Part shown: piece after piece, positions 1 to 12,560 of the stretch
How positions within the stretch are numbered: position 1 is the first letter of the stretch
How the letters are laid out: each line of letters begins with the position of its first letter
Origin: Ashinkailepas kermadecensis
Taxonomy: Eukaryota > Arthropoda > Thecostraca > Neolepadidae
Direction of reading: 5' to 3'
NCBI GenBank assembly: GCA_034440615.1
Contig: JAOTOM010004015.1
Span: forward strand, 1 to 64,000
Length of the DNA stretch: 64,000 nucleotides
Made by a program: the position numbers and the translations under genes
Notes under the pieces: generated by a model
What the model was told of the DNA's origin: nothing
The model's database searches: none
Seen by the model: the letters and a program-made list of their open reading frames with translations, nothing else

Positions 1-239
1 TATAATAAACTATTCAGAAATAATTTATCGTTACATCCTGATGGCTAGCTGAGCGAATTTAGACACACTGGGCCAGGGCGTCGCCACAGGAGGAGGCGAA
101 GCGAGGACAGTCGCCCCATGCTCTGTGGAAGACGGCGTTTTTCCCCCTGACATTTGAGGAGGCACCGTCCCGGAAGCGTACAAAAAGTTGAAGTGCTCTC
201 TAGAAGAAAGGCTTCACACTGAGGATCGCTACCATCCAG

Positions 240-2340
240 ACAATTAATATTATATACAAATCAGAGCTCTTTTCTGCAGGAAGTCCCACAAAGCTCCAGA
301 GATAGGACAGGAAAGGACAGAAGAGATGAGAAACGATGTCCCTGGGAGAGAGCAGGAGTCCACCAGGACGCACGAGGTGACCCTTCAGGTGGGTAGAGGT
401 CCGAAACACGGAGGAGTCCCAAAGACGAGAGAGGAGGCATTTCATTTGGAAACGGAGGTCCCAAGGAGAAAAAGTCCAACGGACTAAAGAGGGTCCTGAA
501 CACGGGCTCGGAGGCCCCCTGAACAGAAGAGAATGCCTCGAAAACTGGCAAGAGGCCCCAAATAAATTAGAGAAGGCCCTTTAGACGGAAAAGTAGCCAG
601 TGCGATAGGAGATGGAGTTCCAAGATCTTAGACCCCCAAGACGGGTAGCAACGACACAGCCAAGATTTTCTTAAACGGGACCGACCAAAATTGTACTATC
701 AGGAAACGTAGACATATTTGGGCGCGCAAAGGCGCCGAAAATTTTTGATTTTGCGTGGTGAAAATCTAAAAATGTCTTGCTTAGTCTAGTGTATTTTTGT
801 TTACTAAGTGACAGGGGGCCAAGCCTCCGTCCCCTTGGTTGCGACTCTGACGGGTAGAGCTTGTCCATAATAAATCTGAGGCGTCTCTGAGGCGTGGCGG
901 GAGGCCTCTAATTTAGAGGAGACTCCTGGTTTATGAGAAGAAGCCCACAATAGTGCAACTGGCCCCCAGGACACAAGGGGAGGCCCAGAAGATCAGGGAG
1001 GACCATGGAATATGAGAGACGGCCCCATAACGCGCAAGGAGACATCTAAAACGAGCAATGAATCTCCAGAAATTGAGACGAGGCCCTCGAAGACGTGAGA
1101 GATGCCCCTAATTTGCAAGAGGAAGCCACTGGAAGATGAGACGCGATCGCATTGCGCAAGATGATTCCCTGAGACGGTTGGTAGGCACCCAGCTTAGAAT
1201 AATTAGTTAGTTAGTTAGTTATTTGGGGTTAAAGGGCGCATCGACTGCAATGGTCATATAGCCAGCTTAGTAGAGCAGGTCCCCGAAAACTGGCAAGGAT
1301 CCTCCCACCACCTAAAACAATCAGATCAGGTTCGTAAAAGACGGGCGACAGAGATGATAGAAGAGGCCGCGAGATACGGAAGTAGGGCCCCATGATGAAA
1401 CGAATGCCACCAGACGAGTATGGAGCCACCCTGCTTAGACTAGGAGGCTCCTGAGGTATGACAAGATGTCCCTAATTTGGAAGGAGAGGCCCCGAGATAG
1501 GAAAGGAGGCCATATAATTGAAGAGGAGACCCCAATGCTGGCATGGAAGTCCCCCACAGGACTTGAGAAAATGCCACTGAGATACCACTGAAAGGAAGCC
1601 CTTAAATTGAGAGAATTCCTCAAGGGGAGAAGAGGAGCTCCCAAGCGTGGTAGAGCTTCACTTTGGAAGAGGAGGCGGAAGAATGGAAAGAACGCCGCCC
1701 CGGATGAAAGGATGCCCCAAAGACGAGATAAGAGGGCAATAAGATAGGAGCGATGGCTGCCGGATGCGACAAGCAGCCCACAAAACGGATCAGAAAGCTC
1801 CTCCTAGGAAATAAAAAGTCCTCTGAGGCAGGACAAGGCTGCAAATTTAGAAACTGACGCTTCTAGGAAAGAAAAGTAATTCATCAGTACTCCATCAAGA
1901 TTGGAAAAGAGGCCCCAAGGATAGAGGAAGTGGCCTCTCGAAGGGGAAATGAGACCCAGGAGGAGCCTCAAAGACGGGCAAGCAAGCCCCCAAGATAGAT
2001 AAGGCCCCAAGGCAGGTAAGGAGACCCCATGCACTGAGGAGGTTTATAAGACGAGAGAGGAAGCCAGTAGGATTAGATATGATGTCCCCCAAGGCACAAG
2101 GGGAAGCCCCCAAGATGGGTAAGAAACATTTAGGTTAGAAGACGAAGCCCTGCGACGTGACAGAAGACCCTTAATTTGGAAGGGGAGGACCACGCAATAG
2201 AGAAGACTCCCGGCATGGAAGACAAGACACCTAAGACGGGAGAAGAGAAACATGGAATATGAAACTGGACCCGAGGTTGCATGAGGAGACACTCAATTTG
2301 GTAAGGAGTCCCCAATACATGAAAGGAGCAGAGATCCGAG
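240..2340 (+). repeat. Field 1 of degenerate ~21-bp tandem repeat
   Basis: About 2 kb reads as consecutive 20-21-base units, each opening with a variant of GAGGCCCC followed by 12-14 variable, purine-rich bases. Consecutive units around 1490-1560 and 900-1190 measure 18-23 bases. The units are far more diverged from one another than in an ordinary minisatellite; only the GGCC-type block and the length are kept. Many short minus-strand reading frames here are by-products. A retroelement tail at 1200-1262 interrupts the field. No gene is seen. Confidence 0.7.
1200..1262 (-). repeat. Retroelement 3' tail with (GTTA)n
   Basis: Read on the minus strand this is a short block containing GATGCGCCC, then CCCAAATAA and a run of CTAA/TAAC repeats. 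The same block with the same tail occurs on the plus strand at about 12250-12312, where it follows a Penelope-like remnant. A shared 3' block ending in a tetranucleotide run is typical of retroelement 3' ends. The parent family is not identified. Confidence 0.55.
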
Positions 2341-2779
2341 GACCGGTGGGGGTGGGGCCAAGAGGGACAGCTGCCATCCAGCTCTGAATCTATCCGGCGT
2401 TCCCCCATAAGCAGCATTTCGTCCTTTCCCAAACCTCAGTTTTCCCTGGGAAGCGCATATTTTTTTCATATCCAAGCGAAGCTTCCTTGCATTATTTCAC
2501 GATAGATTAGTCCAGATTTCAGAAGTTCCCCTCAGCGAAAACAAAGACCTTGAGCAATATCAATATATGCTAATAGAGGGAAACAGCAGAATTGTAAATG
2601 TTTCGCAAAATGGAAGCTACTTGAAGAAATATTTATCTTATTGGCGTGGTATCCTATATGTGACACACACAATATTCATCATCAAATGACGTCATTCAGG
2701 ACTTCATGGGACTCCCCGGTGACGTTGGGATTAGCCCAAGCTGCAACCTTTAGCAAGAATAAGGCCCGTGGCGTAGCTA
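2341..2779. other. No recognisable feature
   Basis: Unique-looking AT-rich sequence between two 21-bp repeat fields. No reading frame, RNA gene or repeat is recognised. Confidence 0.5.
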
Positions 2780-3570
2780 AGGGAGGGAGTAATGGGGACA
2801 TCTCCCTGGAGCTTGCGTAGGCCCCAGGATTTGTTGCTTAGTACCGGCGTCATCGGTTGGAGCCGCCCTCTGGCGTTAGCCAGGAGGGCAAACGTATCCT
2901 CCTCCAATCACATTCTGGCATTTAAAAAAGGCCACAGGATGCTCCAAGTAACCCATGTTAAAACATCCTATCAAATCCACTGCAGGACCCCTCAAGCACG
3001 CAAGATACTCCATCTGACCCATTTGGAGACTCTTGTCCGTCGATAGGACGCCCATTTTGATTGATAGAAGGCCACACCAGACCAAATGGAGGCCCCATAA
3101 TAGACACGGGATGCCCGTTTTCCATAGGAGGCCATTGTTGACGGACACGAGACCCCATCATACCAAGAAGAGGCCCAACCAGACCAAGAAGGGGCCGCAT
3201 CAGAACCACAGGAAGCCCCAGATGACCAACAGTAGGCACTGTCTGTCGCTACCAGACTAAAAGAAGGTCCCATCAGACCAAGACGAAAGCTCCGCCAGAT
3301 CAAGACAAGGCCTAAAAAGGCCAAGGAATGCTCTACCAGTCCAATAGGCCTCCATCAGAAGCACAGTAGGTCCCCGATGGTCAATAGAAGACCCTGCTTA
3401 ACGATAGGAGGCCCAACCAGACACATAGGAACCCCATCAGGGATATATCAGGCACCGTTCGTAGATAGGCTGCACCATACGATCCACAGGAGGCCCCATC
3501 AGACGAAAAGGAGGTCCATTAAAAGCACTGAAGGTCACAGATTGTCAACAGGGGCTCCTGTTGATGGCTA
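2780..3570 (+). repeat. Field 2 of degenerate ~21-bp tandem repeat
   Basis: Same grammar as field 1 and same orientation: an AGGCCCC-like block starts each unit and the following ~14 bases vary, often with CATCAGACCAAG. Between 3069 and 3235 most units are exactly 21 bases. The pattern fades toward 2780. Open frames in this stretch follow from the period being a multiple of three and do not resemble proteins. Confidence 0.7.
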
Positions 3571-3574
3571 GGTG

Positions 3575-4065
3575 GCCCAGATAATAGACTTAATAGATAA
3601 TAACAGACTTAATAAGAACCCCAGGGATCCAACCGGGTTGAGCCCGTACGGGAAAGATACTACAAGCGTGGACAAAAGATTATCAGCGCCCCAACCAATA
3701 CCACATTCTATATTCCAAAGAAACTATCCACCAACATCCTATACACCTACCAATACTTATCTAGCCCTGTTCACTCAATCCCGCATCACACACGCGTGGA
3801 TCGAGTACCCCATCAATAGTTTTCAGCTCCATCCATGGCTGCTTAGAGGTGCCTGTACCATGTACACCTAATAGCACAAATCTCATCCCATCCACCACGA
3901 ATTATAATTAAAAGAACAAGATTTTCCAACCTAACGCATTTCTCCACCATACTTTTAGGTACATTCAATGAGGGACTCCCCACAACATCAGCAGTCAGCC
4001 TATTCCAATGGTCAACCATCCTTTGATTGAAAAACCTGGAAATCTCCTACACTTGAATGAGTACA
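3575..4065 (-). mobile_element. CR1-like LINE, 3' end fragment
   Basis: On the minus strand, about 4055-3940 translates to a peptide with FFNQRMVDHWNRL followed by VVGSPSLNVPK. This matches the usual last residues of CR1-group reverse transcriptase ORFs, where an FF.RV...WN.LP block precedes a VV.A.S.N.FK block. The remaining ~350 bases are 3' untranslated sequence that is shared in part with 16480-16620 and end in AT-rich repeats of TTAAGTCTATTA type at 3575-3612. The element is 5' truncated and has no catalytic domain. Confidence 0.65.
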
Positions 4066-5867
4066 TATCTAATGCCGTAAGCCTTTCTCCATATTCTCTA
4101 TATTCGCACTTCAACAAATTTTCAAGTCTTGCTGTCTAGCATGTAGGATTCCATTGGTTCGGTGGCCCTCTGATCAGATTGGTCCCACTCCTTCAGGGAG
4201 AAGTCCTGGTTATGCCACTGTATGAGCTCATAACTTGTGTACAGTTAGCGAGTATTTATAAGGCAAATTATAAAAGCGGATGTTGTGTGGAGATTGATAT
4301 CTTTTCTCACAAATGTTTCACATTTATCCGTTTATTTTGATCTGCTACAAACACAGAATCTCTTGCAGCGAAGGAGGTTAGTTGCAGTCGAGGGTTCTGC
4401 CATAGGGGAGGGGGAGGAAGTTGGACACCGGTTCAACCCACTTTTCGGAGTGAGTGAAACACAATGTATATCGTCCCACACACCTTTGCGGAGGTGGCCT
4501 ATGAGCCTTCGAAATATGGGCCCATCATCGCTACGTGCCCACGGCGTGTCTCCACAGATTTCTGATTGCAGGCCAAAGCTGAAAATCTGGAGGCAGTCCA
4601 ATGCGCTTCCTGACTTAGCCACCGCGGGGGAGAGGCGGGGGAAGTTTCCCCTTTCCGTGAGGGGAGTGGGAGGGGTGTCGCAAAGTTGGGGTGGAACAAA
4701 TGATTGCGAGGCACAGTATCCGTCTGAAAAGTCATTGCATTCAAGTCGCTTTTGGGCGAAAATTGTCCAGGTCCTATCCCCGATTGTGGAATTTGGGAGG
4801 TCATATCCCCCGCAGCTGCCGTAATACTTATACCACTGAAGAGAAAAAAGCTAGGGCCTACAATACCGTGAATACTATCGCTACGACCATAACTGTGCTT
4901 TTTAACTGAAAATAGCCGGAACAAATTTCGAAGTACTAGTCTACATGCCCCTCTTATCAGCACAGTCCATGCTCGCTTCTGTCATTTTCCGAGAGAACTG
5001 CATTCACAATGGCGTAGCCAGGTTTCAGCTCTGGGAATTCCGCGAGCCGCAAGGGCTATGGGTCCGGTGAAAGTTAAATGTCAAGCACCTGTCTCAAAAC
5101 ATAGAAGTGGCTTTGGTCAGGAGCATAGAAAATGCACTTTGCTCGATAAGGATTTGATTTGAATTCGTAACGAACTTGCCGTTTTATAATTTAGTCGTGC
5201 GATTTATCACCATTGTTAGCTTTTATCATAGACGTCGCCACCGCTGGTGTATTTTGGATCCGGGCTCCAACTGCTATTATTTGGTGTGGTCTGATCAACC
5301 TCGGGAAAATGCGGTATTTGATAACAGCGGTGGAAACCTTTCGACAACTCTTGGTTGGGTCCAGTTCACTGGAGGATACAGCTGACCAATTGACAGGGGC
5401 CAAACCGCCCCATTTTCACTGCAACCTACACCCAAAATCATGGATGGAGAGGTTAGAAGAAAAAATTATTGGTGGGGCCCAATGCATGGAGGCAATGTGT
5501 GTTGCCAATTTGGTTGATAGGGCCCGCCTCACATGGTCCCATGTTGAGAGAACAAAGTGTTGGTGGACGGAGGTAAAGGTGGTCGGACTGAGACTACACC
5601 AAAAATGTAGGAAACTCAACACATGCATATGGCCTCATTTCTCCTCGGATTTATAGCATTGGACATTTTTAACTTGGAAATGGAAGACATGAAAAACTAC
5701 AGAAATAATTGAAAATGATGAATACTTGACGACAGTAGCAATAATTGAACATGAACAACTTTAGATCCCGTCCTTTGTGCACTAGGGTGTGCCCCTAACA
5801 ATGAAGCAAAACAAATCATTCGGGATGCATTTCACTTCATTTAGCCTTGGCAACGCAAGAATGCATG
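4066..5867. other. No recognisable gene
   Basis: A 179-codon plus-strand frame (4285-4824) and a 154-codon minus-strand frame (4499-4963) overlap each other. Neither shows a known motif, signal peptide or credible splice partner, so both are treated as chance. The rest holds no feature I can support. Confidence 0.5.
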
Positions 5868-6543
5868 TACAATTGCACGTCGATCCGACAAAATTTAGAG
5901 GTGGCGACAAAAGCAGTCTTTTTGCTATCGCAGCTTACGGGTTTTAAACAAAACGTTCATGGTCCCGTAGCATCTTTTTTTACAACAAGAGAGCTGAGCA
6001 AACGACATTAACACATTATGTGCATCGAAGTTTCGTCGGTTTTTGGTGAACCTGTGAATGTTGTATGACTTCAATTGTTAAGTTATCCGCTTGGTTTTAG
6101 ACCCTCCTTCTAGGTAGTGACAACGTACACTGCGCATGTCAAAAGGTGTGCAATAACGGTCATGGATAACGTCGGACAGCTTCCCCATGGCATGCTTCTT
6201 GTTGGGCACAATGGATATCAGCAGCCGGCTTAGCCCCGGGGAAACCTCACTTCATGTGCCGACTTTGGGGGCATGCTTTGTGAACGTGCTCACGACATCG
6301 CGCCGGGATGCAAGTACAAGCGGATAACTTAGTAATCGTAACTCGTACAACTTTTGTAGGCATACAAAGAAAAACACGAAACTTGAGTGTACATAATGTG
6401 TTGAGGTCATTTCTCTAGCTATCTTATTTAGAACGTTGCAGTGGGCCACGATCCTTAGATATACACCTCGTAAGTTGGGGTGACAAAAAGCGACATTTGT
6501 AACGACCTCTAAATTTTGTCGGATCGACCTGTAATTGTGTGCG
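5868..6543. mobile_element. Foldback (long inverted repeat) element 1
   Basis: The sequence from about 5870 to 6094 is matched by the reverse complement of about 6317-6541, with a loop of about 220 bases. Shared blocks include TCGATCCGACAAAATTTAGA near the outer ends, CAACACATTATGT in the middle, and AAGTTATCCGCTTG at the inner ends. The arms are diverged. There is no coding capacity, as expected for a non-autonomous foldback or MITE. Target-site duplications were not established. Confidence 0.75.
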
Positions 6544-9500
6544 AAAATGTGTCCCGCTAATGATGATCGAAACAAGAAGTAACCAGAGCGATTTAATTTT
6601 CGGTTGTTTGTTTATTTCGGTTGTTGTTGTTTGTGTCGTCTATTCTCGTTTTTTTGTCGGGCCTTCCAATAGGACACGTAATTGTGCACGTATACATTTA
6701 TATTTTCCGTAGACACGCCGGTTTCTGCGTATTTCACGTGGTTTCTTCGTATAATTTCAAATGGAATCAGAGGAATCTTCCCATGTTTTCATACGATTTA
6801 TAGCAGATGTACCATTGCCACGCGAAGTCTTTAAAAAAGCGTAGCACCTGACTGCCTTCAGGAATTTCGCGTTTAAGCAAAGGAAGAAGCTCAGCTGACT
6901 GTTTTTTTTTACAAAGTCGCACGCGAAACACACAGGAAATGTAAACTTCTGGTTTGAGCTGGATTTCTATGGATAATATTGCATTATCCATAGTTTGGTA
7001 TGCTGATATAAGAACACACCACGCTTACCAATGTCTGTGAGTCTCAAGAATGTCAGCTTACGAAGCTCAACGCGTTTATGAGCACTATTATCAGGTCTAG
7101 AATTAAGAGCAAGCAAAATTTGACGCCAATATGCCCACTGCAAAATCGTCATATTCGCAAAGTATATTGGAGAGATCGAGATGACGCTGCCCGCCTTCAC
7201 CGGGGCTACTCCGCACCAGAGGCGCGATATAGAGGGAAGGACACTTTGGCGTGCACCCCCATCCATGGAAGTGTGGCGACTCTCTGACCGGGAAAAAGCA
7301 ACCACGATAGGCTGCAATGCACTATATCCCCCACCCGCTTAGCATATTTTTTAAAGCAAAAGATGTCTCTATCACAGGAATAGGCACGTCTTTAGAAGAA
7401 AAGAGCCTCGTGAGAGGAATAGATGCCCTTTTGATATGTACCGGTTCACCCATTCAACCTCCCCAGCTCAACAAATTGTCAGTCTAAGGTGCCCCCCCCC
7501 CCTAAGGACTTTGAGAGTTGTTCATATCCGAGGAAATGGTGCTTCTCCAAACGATTCCAAACGCCCCTAACTACACACAGTTGTACGCGTTGATGAAAGA
7601 AGAGCATGGTCTGGGCGTAGCGTTGATATTTTGTAATTACCCCGAATGATGGCTCTTTAAAGGTTTGGGAATATTTCTCTATTTGGCCCGTCTTGAGTCA
7701 ATGACCAACGATCGTGGCCCGAAATTTGTTCAAGATATGCAAAGTAGATGTATATGAAGGTACTACAGTTTCGTATCTCTGTGTCTACTCATTCGGCAGC
7801 TATCCCGGAAAAACCTGAGGACGTGGGGCGGGGCTCTCGAGAGAGCCTCACCCAGGGGCGGAGAGAGTATTACATTATGGTATTACATGAGCGTAATACC
7901 ATAATTCCACTGCAAGCACAAGCAAAAGATAAACCTAATGGTTTTCTACGCTTCCTAGAAAAACTAATTCGTACCATCTACGAATTGTACGACCTCTTCC
8001 GTGCTTCAGGCTGTTAAATATGCCACATTTTACCTAAAACGACTCGTAATTCGGAGATAATCGTGTCATTTTGGTATCAAATGAGCCTCTGGGAAAATTA
8101 CATGACTTTAAATGGGCAAAGGGAACTTCACTAAATGCATGGGCGATATTACCCCTTTGGCGGGCGTACCCCATACACCATTATGTCTTACAAAAACTGA
8201 TATGGCAAAAACTGGTACTAATCAACGCATCAACGGCTGGAATACCTCGTGTAGTGTTCTAGAAAAAAACGAAAAGCTTAGCTGTTCGGACCAAAACCGG
8301 CTTCTTCTATTTCTCCAAGTCATTACGTTCGCAGTAATTAAAAACATCCGGTAGAGTTCGCAAGCTAGAACCAACAAGTCTTCCTCTAACTGAACCCGTT
8401 TAATTTCAAAGGCCATTATACACGTGCTTTCCACGACACTCCTCATTATATTTGACAAGACCTTAGCCACTATTTTAGAAACTATATAGTAGGCAAATCG
8501 ATATATTCTTAATACACTTTCCATCACCCTGTTTGCTATCAATGTTACCACTCCACGACGATGCGCTATGAAAACACTCCTCTTCCTTTTGCTTCATTTA
8601 TGTAATCTACGATCATGTTCCCAAGGCCCGACCAGAAGAAAAGGGGAAAATTACTTGGAAAATCCAGAAGCCGAAATAGCTTTGCTATTCATCTTACCCT
8701 TAAGCACATGTAGACAGTCTTCCCTTGTAGTACGACCATTGCAGGAATTCTTTCCATTTTGGTTAATTTAGGGAAATCTATAGAAGTCAGATTGTCCTCG
8801 ATTCGCCGATAGCTATTCCCTGTATGACATGTAGACTCATATAGAACTGGAGATAAAAGCAGTCAGTCCCATATTGTTTTAGTCATTTAATATAAATTTT
8901 TCTTTTCTCCTCTCCCTGACCTCTTATTTACTGCTTCTGATGCCACTCGCTCGAATGGCACGCGTGATCACTTCTAGCTTCAAATCGAAACCGTAAACAT
9001 TGTCCCGTATACGCTGTCGTTAGTATTATTCACTTTTAATCTCTGCACGCACACTGCAAATGAAAAGTCATCATTGAGAAGGGTATTGTTAAGTCACCAT
9101 AATCCAGGTCCCTTCGTATATGTATACAGCAGTATAATTCCAAAATTGACTTGGCTGTGATTGCTACACTATGACTTGTGTGGAGATTTACTCTCACGAC
9201 TATTGCATTTAGACGCTGAAGCATCTGATTACCGACCAAATTCGACTATCAAAAAGGTGCATCACGTTTTAAGTGAACTGATATTCGTGGACGTTTGGCG
9301 TGAAAAACATCCCAGAACTGCTAGGTATACCTGGCGGTGACGTAGCTCTTTTCAATTAATTCAACAATCAAGAATTGCGTACGTGTTCAGCCATAGTTAC
9401 TTGTTGCATTATGCATTACAGCATATTGAAAGCCAGGTATTTGTGTCCGCTTTCCTGCTTAGACGGACATTTGTTCAATCTAATCTGAAGTTCAATTATT

Positions 9501-9861
9501 CAATTATTTTTAGGTTAGGCTGACTAAATGGCCAGCCAAAAATAAACGTAGTGTATTTTGATGGGAAAAGTTTAGATACGAGATTATACCGATCATCAGA
9601 GCATGCTAGCCGAAGTCATGCGTAGACTGACACGACTAATTACAAGATTCATGATCGGATGCCGGCACCACTGTGTAATCAACCTTCTCCGTGTATTTTT
9701 TTATCGGATGTGACCGTTTATTCACTCCATATGACACCAACCTAAATACATATTCGTTTTTCTTCTTCAAGCTGACATTATTGAAGCGCGTGGTATTAGG
9801 CCGACCTACTTAAGCGAATATTTTCTATCGTGCAATTAACTCGTCACTACAGGCCAGGCCA
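6544..9861. other. No recognisable gene
   Basis: About 3.3 kb with only short frames and no domain I recognise. The one structural item is a perfect 13-bp stem hairpin near 7873-7905. The remainder looks like neutral or old repetitive DNA. Confidence 0.5.
7873..7905. repeat. Short perfect hairpin
   Basis: ATTATGGTATTAC and its exact reverse complement GTAATACCATAAT are separated by six bases. It could be an insertion scar or chance. There is no T-run or neighbouring gene to suggest a regulatory role. Confidence 0.6.
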
Positions 9862-10355
9862 AGGCCTATCGAGTCAGGTTGGACAATAACGTCAGCTGCT
9901 GGGGTGTCGTTTACCTACATATATGACGCGTGTGACGATTGTGATCGATATCAGTTTTTCATCTGTGCGCGCACCAATTGAACCAGTTACACTGCAGCAT
10001 TTTTGTGACAATAGCCAAATAGCTTTTGCCAAAGCGCCCTCGAAAACCATCGATCAATCGGCGAGCTTGCGTAAGGCAAATTCACCGGTTGAAAATAATA
10101 TAGGGCGCACGTGCTGCCACGCCAGCGAAGCTCCTGTGGGAAGGATTTGATTTGTGAATATCAATTCATCTGTGTTGCATAGAGTTGCGTTTCACGAAAG
10201 CTATTCTTTCCACTGTCACCACAATTCTGCACTGTAATTGGTGAACTTCGCGCGCGAACACATAAAAACTGATATCGATCACAATCGCCACATACGTCAT
10301 ATATGTGGCCAAACGACACCCCAGCAGCTGATTGCTATTGCCCAGGGTTGGGCTA
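9862..10355. mobile_element. Foldback element 2
   Basis: The left arm (about 9862-10038) is the inverted counterpart of about 10187-10355. Matching blocks include CAGCTGCTGGGGTGTCGTTT, ACATATATGACG and GATTGTGATCGATATCAG. The arms match best at positions 9890-9950 and decay inward. The loop is about 150 bases and encodes nothing. This is a second long-inverted-repeat element, unrelated in sequence to the one at 5.9 kb. Confidence 0.75.
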
Positions 10356-10479
10356 GGCTTAGGATTAATTCCTCCTGGGGGGGGGGGGGTGATGGGGAAG
10401 CATCATTCAAAATCGTTCAAGACTTACCAAACTTTTGGTTCGCTTAATTGTAACCCTCGCACGCTCAGGAGCGTATCTT

Positions 10480-11065
10480 CATCGTTAAAGTTGATGAAAC
10501 TGGATGAACAGATGCAGCTGCGCCTCCCACTTCATCAAGGTTAAAGACAGATAATGTGGTGACCGTCACGTGTTGCAATAGGGTTATGATGGAGTTCAGT
10601 ATTGAACTCATGCAGTGCGAAACTCCAAAAGTCCGAAAGCCACGAAACCATCAGTCTATCTATCTCGGCCTAAAACCCGAAGACCTCAGAAGCTGAAAAA
10701 GATCACCCGAGGTACAGCTCGGCCCCGTATCCTTTAATCCACCTTTAATCACTTTGGAAAGCAAACCTATGTATGCACATTAGCTCAGCTGATTAGTTTC
10801 AGCAAGCGAGGAAGTATTGTCACTACACTAAAATCTGGTTTGCTTCCACCATGAATGAAGGATGTCTCATCCCATCAATAGTCCCAAACTTTATCGTCTT
10901 CAAATTGGAGTGGGTGTCCTGCAACAACCTAGTATGATGATGATAACTTTTGTTCAGGAATCTGAACAAAGTCCTTCGTTGTCAGCGCGACGTATTCCCC
11001 GGGTATTACACGGTGGAACATTAACTTAGAGGTAATACATTAACCCTTCCCGTCATTCCGGCAAG
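10480..11065 (+). repeat. Dispersed repeat, copy 1
   Basis: This segment is closely matched in the same orientation by 13945-14450, including blocks such as CTGCGCCTCCCACTTCATCA, GGTGACCGTCACGTGTTGC and GGAAAGCAAACCTATGTATG. Copy 1 contains about 60 bases absent from copy 2 near 10815. It ends with TTAA followed by CCCTTCCCG, the terminus of the MITE present in full after copy 2, then diverges. The family has no coding potential. Confidence 0.75.
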
Positions 11066-11175
11066 ATTGACTGTATTTCATATACCTGTATATTGGGAAC
11101 ACATATAGCACTTACACCAGGATATCTAAATGGATCTCTGCCTGCATTTACCATATCGATGTATGCAAGCACGCT

Positions 11176-11331
<156 letters not shown>

Positions 11332-11449
11332 TTTATATTTATATATTTTAGCGGTGCTTGCTTATTTATGTTGAAGGCTCGTGAGGACTGAGATGAGCAG
11401 ACAATCATTGTTCTGATTGGACGTCCCTGGACACAGAACTCGTGGGACA

Positions 11450-12020
11450 AAAACAAATTCTGGCAAGTAAGGGCTATTCCAACACATACATTGACCAAGA
11501 AACCAAACGACACATGGACAAGCACTTCACTAAGCAGCAGACAGAGCAAAACTACGGCACGGAAACTGGCAACTACTACACAAATCAAATGATATATGCA
11601 TACAAAACTGACTAGAAAAAAGAGACATCATTAGAAGACAAGTAACCCCTACAGATAACAAGAGTGACATACAACTCATCACATGCTATCAACATAGGAA
11701 AACATCAAGTCTTCTCACGAAAGAAACAGCCCGCACGGTTCACTTGACAACCTAAAATCCACCAATGTAGTGTACCAGTTCACATGCCACCGCAAAGGTT
11801 GTACAATGTACACTTTGCCCGGCACACTACATTGGTGTAACACAGGCGACTCAGTGGACCCTTGACTGTACACTTGCGCGACGGAACACCACACCAGCAC
11901 ATTCTCCAACAACACGACAAAAAGTGACTATAAAATAATTGCCTGACAATACCTGCGACATGTACTGACATCCGACGGCTTCAGATTGCGCTGTCTACTC
12001 AGAAACACGCCCCGGAAATG
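11450..12020 (+). pseudogene. Penelope-like retroelement remnant with GIY-YIG domain
   Basis: Several frames together give the carboxy-terminal part of a Penelope-like element protein. Near 11460 a peptide contains [12 protein letters not shown]. Near 11660 the frame reads SDIQLITCYQHRKTSSLL, and near 11770 STNVVYQFTC; this linker-plus-endonuclease entry is typical of the family. After a frameshift, YIGVT (near 11830) supplies the YIG half of GIY-YIG. After another shift, HLRDGTPHQH appears near 11870, and DIRRLQIALSTQKHAPE near 11969 corresponds to the segment ending the domain. The reverse transcriptase part is missing 5' of the microsatellite. At least two frameshifts and several stops make it dead. 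Confidence 0.6.
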
Positions 12021-12312
12021 AAAAACAGATGAAATAGTGTGCTATATTGGAGCTGATTGTACAGTACCTTGCCTGTCCGTCGCATTATATTTGCCCGACA
12101 AACGTGACGGCATTGATTGAGACACAGCGCAATATAAAGCATTGTACGACTGCTATATGATATGAGTTCCGCGCACTGCAACTGTCAACGGGATCAAGCT
12201 CGCACAATAGGCCTGTTTAGGATTGACACAGATTAAATAGTTTTGTTATGGGCGCTGTATAACCAATGCAGTTGATGCGCCCTAAAACCCAAATAACTAA
12301 CTAACTAACACT
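12021..12312 (+). repeat. Retroelement 3' region and (TAAC) tail
   Basis: Non-coding sequence downstream of the Penelope-like remnant, ending at 12250-12312 in a GATGCGCCC block and a run of CTAA units. The same terminal block is at 1200-1262 on the other strand. Whether the tail belongs to the remnant or to a separate LINE or SINE cannot be decided here. Confidence 0.5.
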
Positions 12313-12408
12313 GCAACTGTCATATGTGATTAGTGAATGTTCTTTTTTTGTTATGCGATTGGAATTTCAAGACTGATCCGACACTTCAAGCAATTTTTCT
12401 GACGATGA

Positions 12409-12409
<1 letters not shown>

Positions 12410-12476
<67 letters not shown>

Positions 12477-12560
12477 GCATGTGTATGTGTATGTGTGTGT
12501 ATGCGTGTGCGTGCGTGCGTGCGTGCGTGCAAGCGTGCGTGCATGTGTGTGTGTGTGTGA
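12410..12560. repeat. (TA)n(TG)n compound microsatellite
   Basis: A pure TA tract of about 60 bases is followed by TG repeats with ATG, GCG and TGCG variants. Confidence 0.95.

Noticed and set aside
240..2340. CRISPR-like constant-plus-variable spacing
   Set aside because: Eukaryotic context, unit of only 21 bases with a degenerate anchor, no exact repeats and no cas genes.
4285..4963. Overlapping 179- and 154-codon frames on opposite strands
   Set aside because: No motif, no splice context, and mutual overlap suggests stop-poor composition rather than coding.
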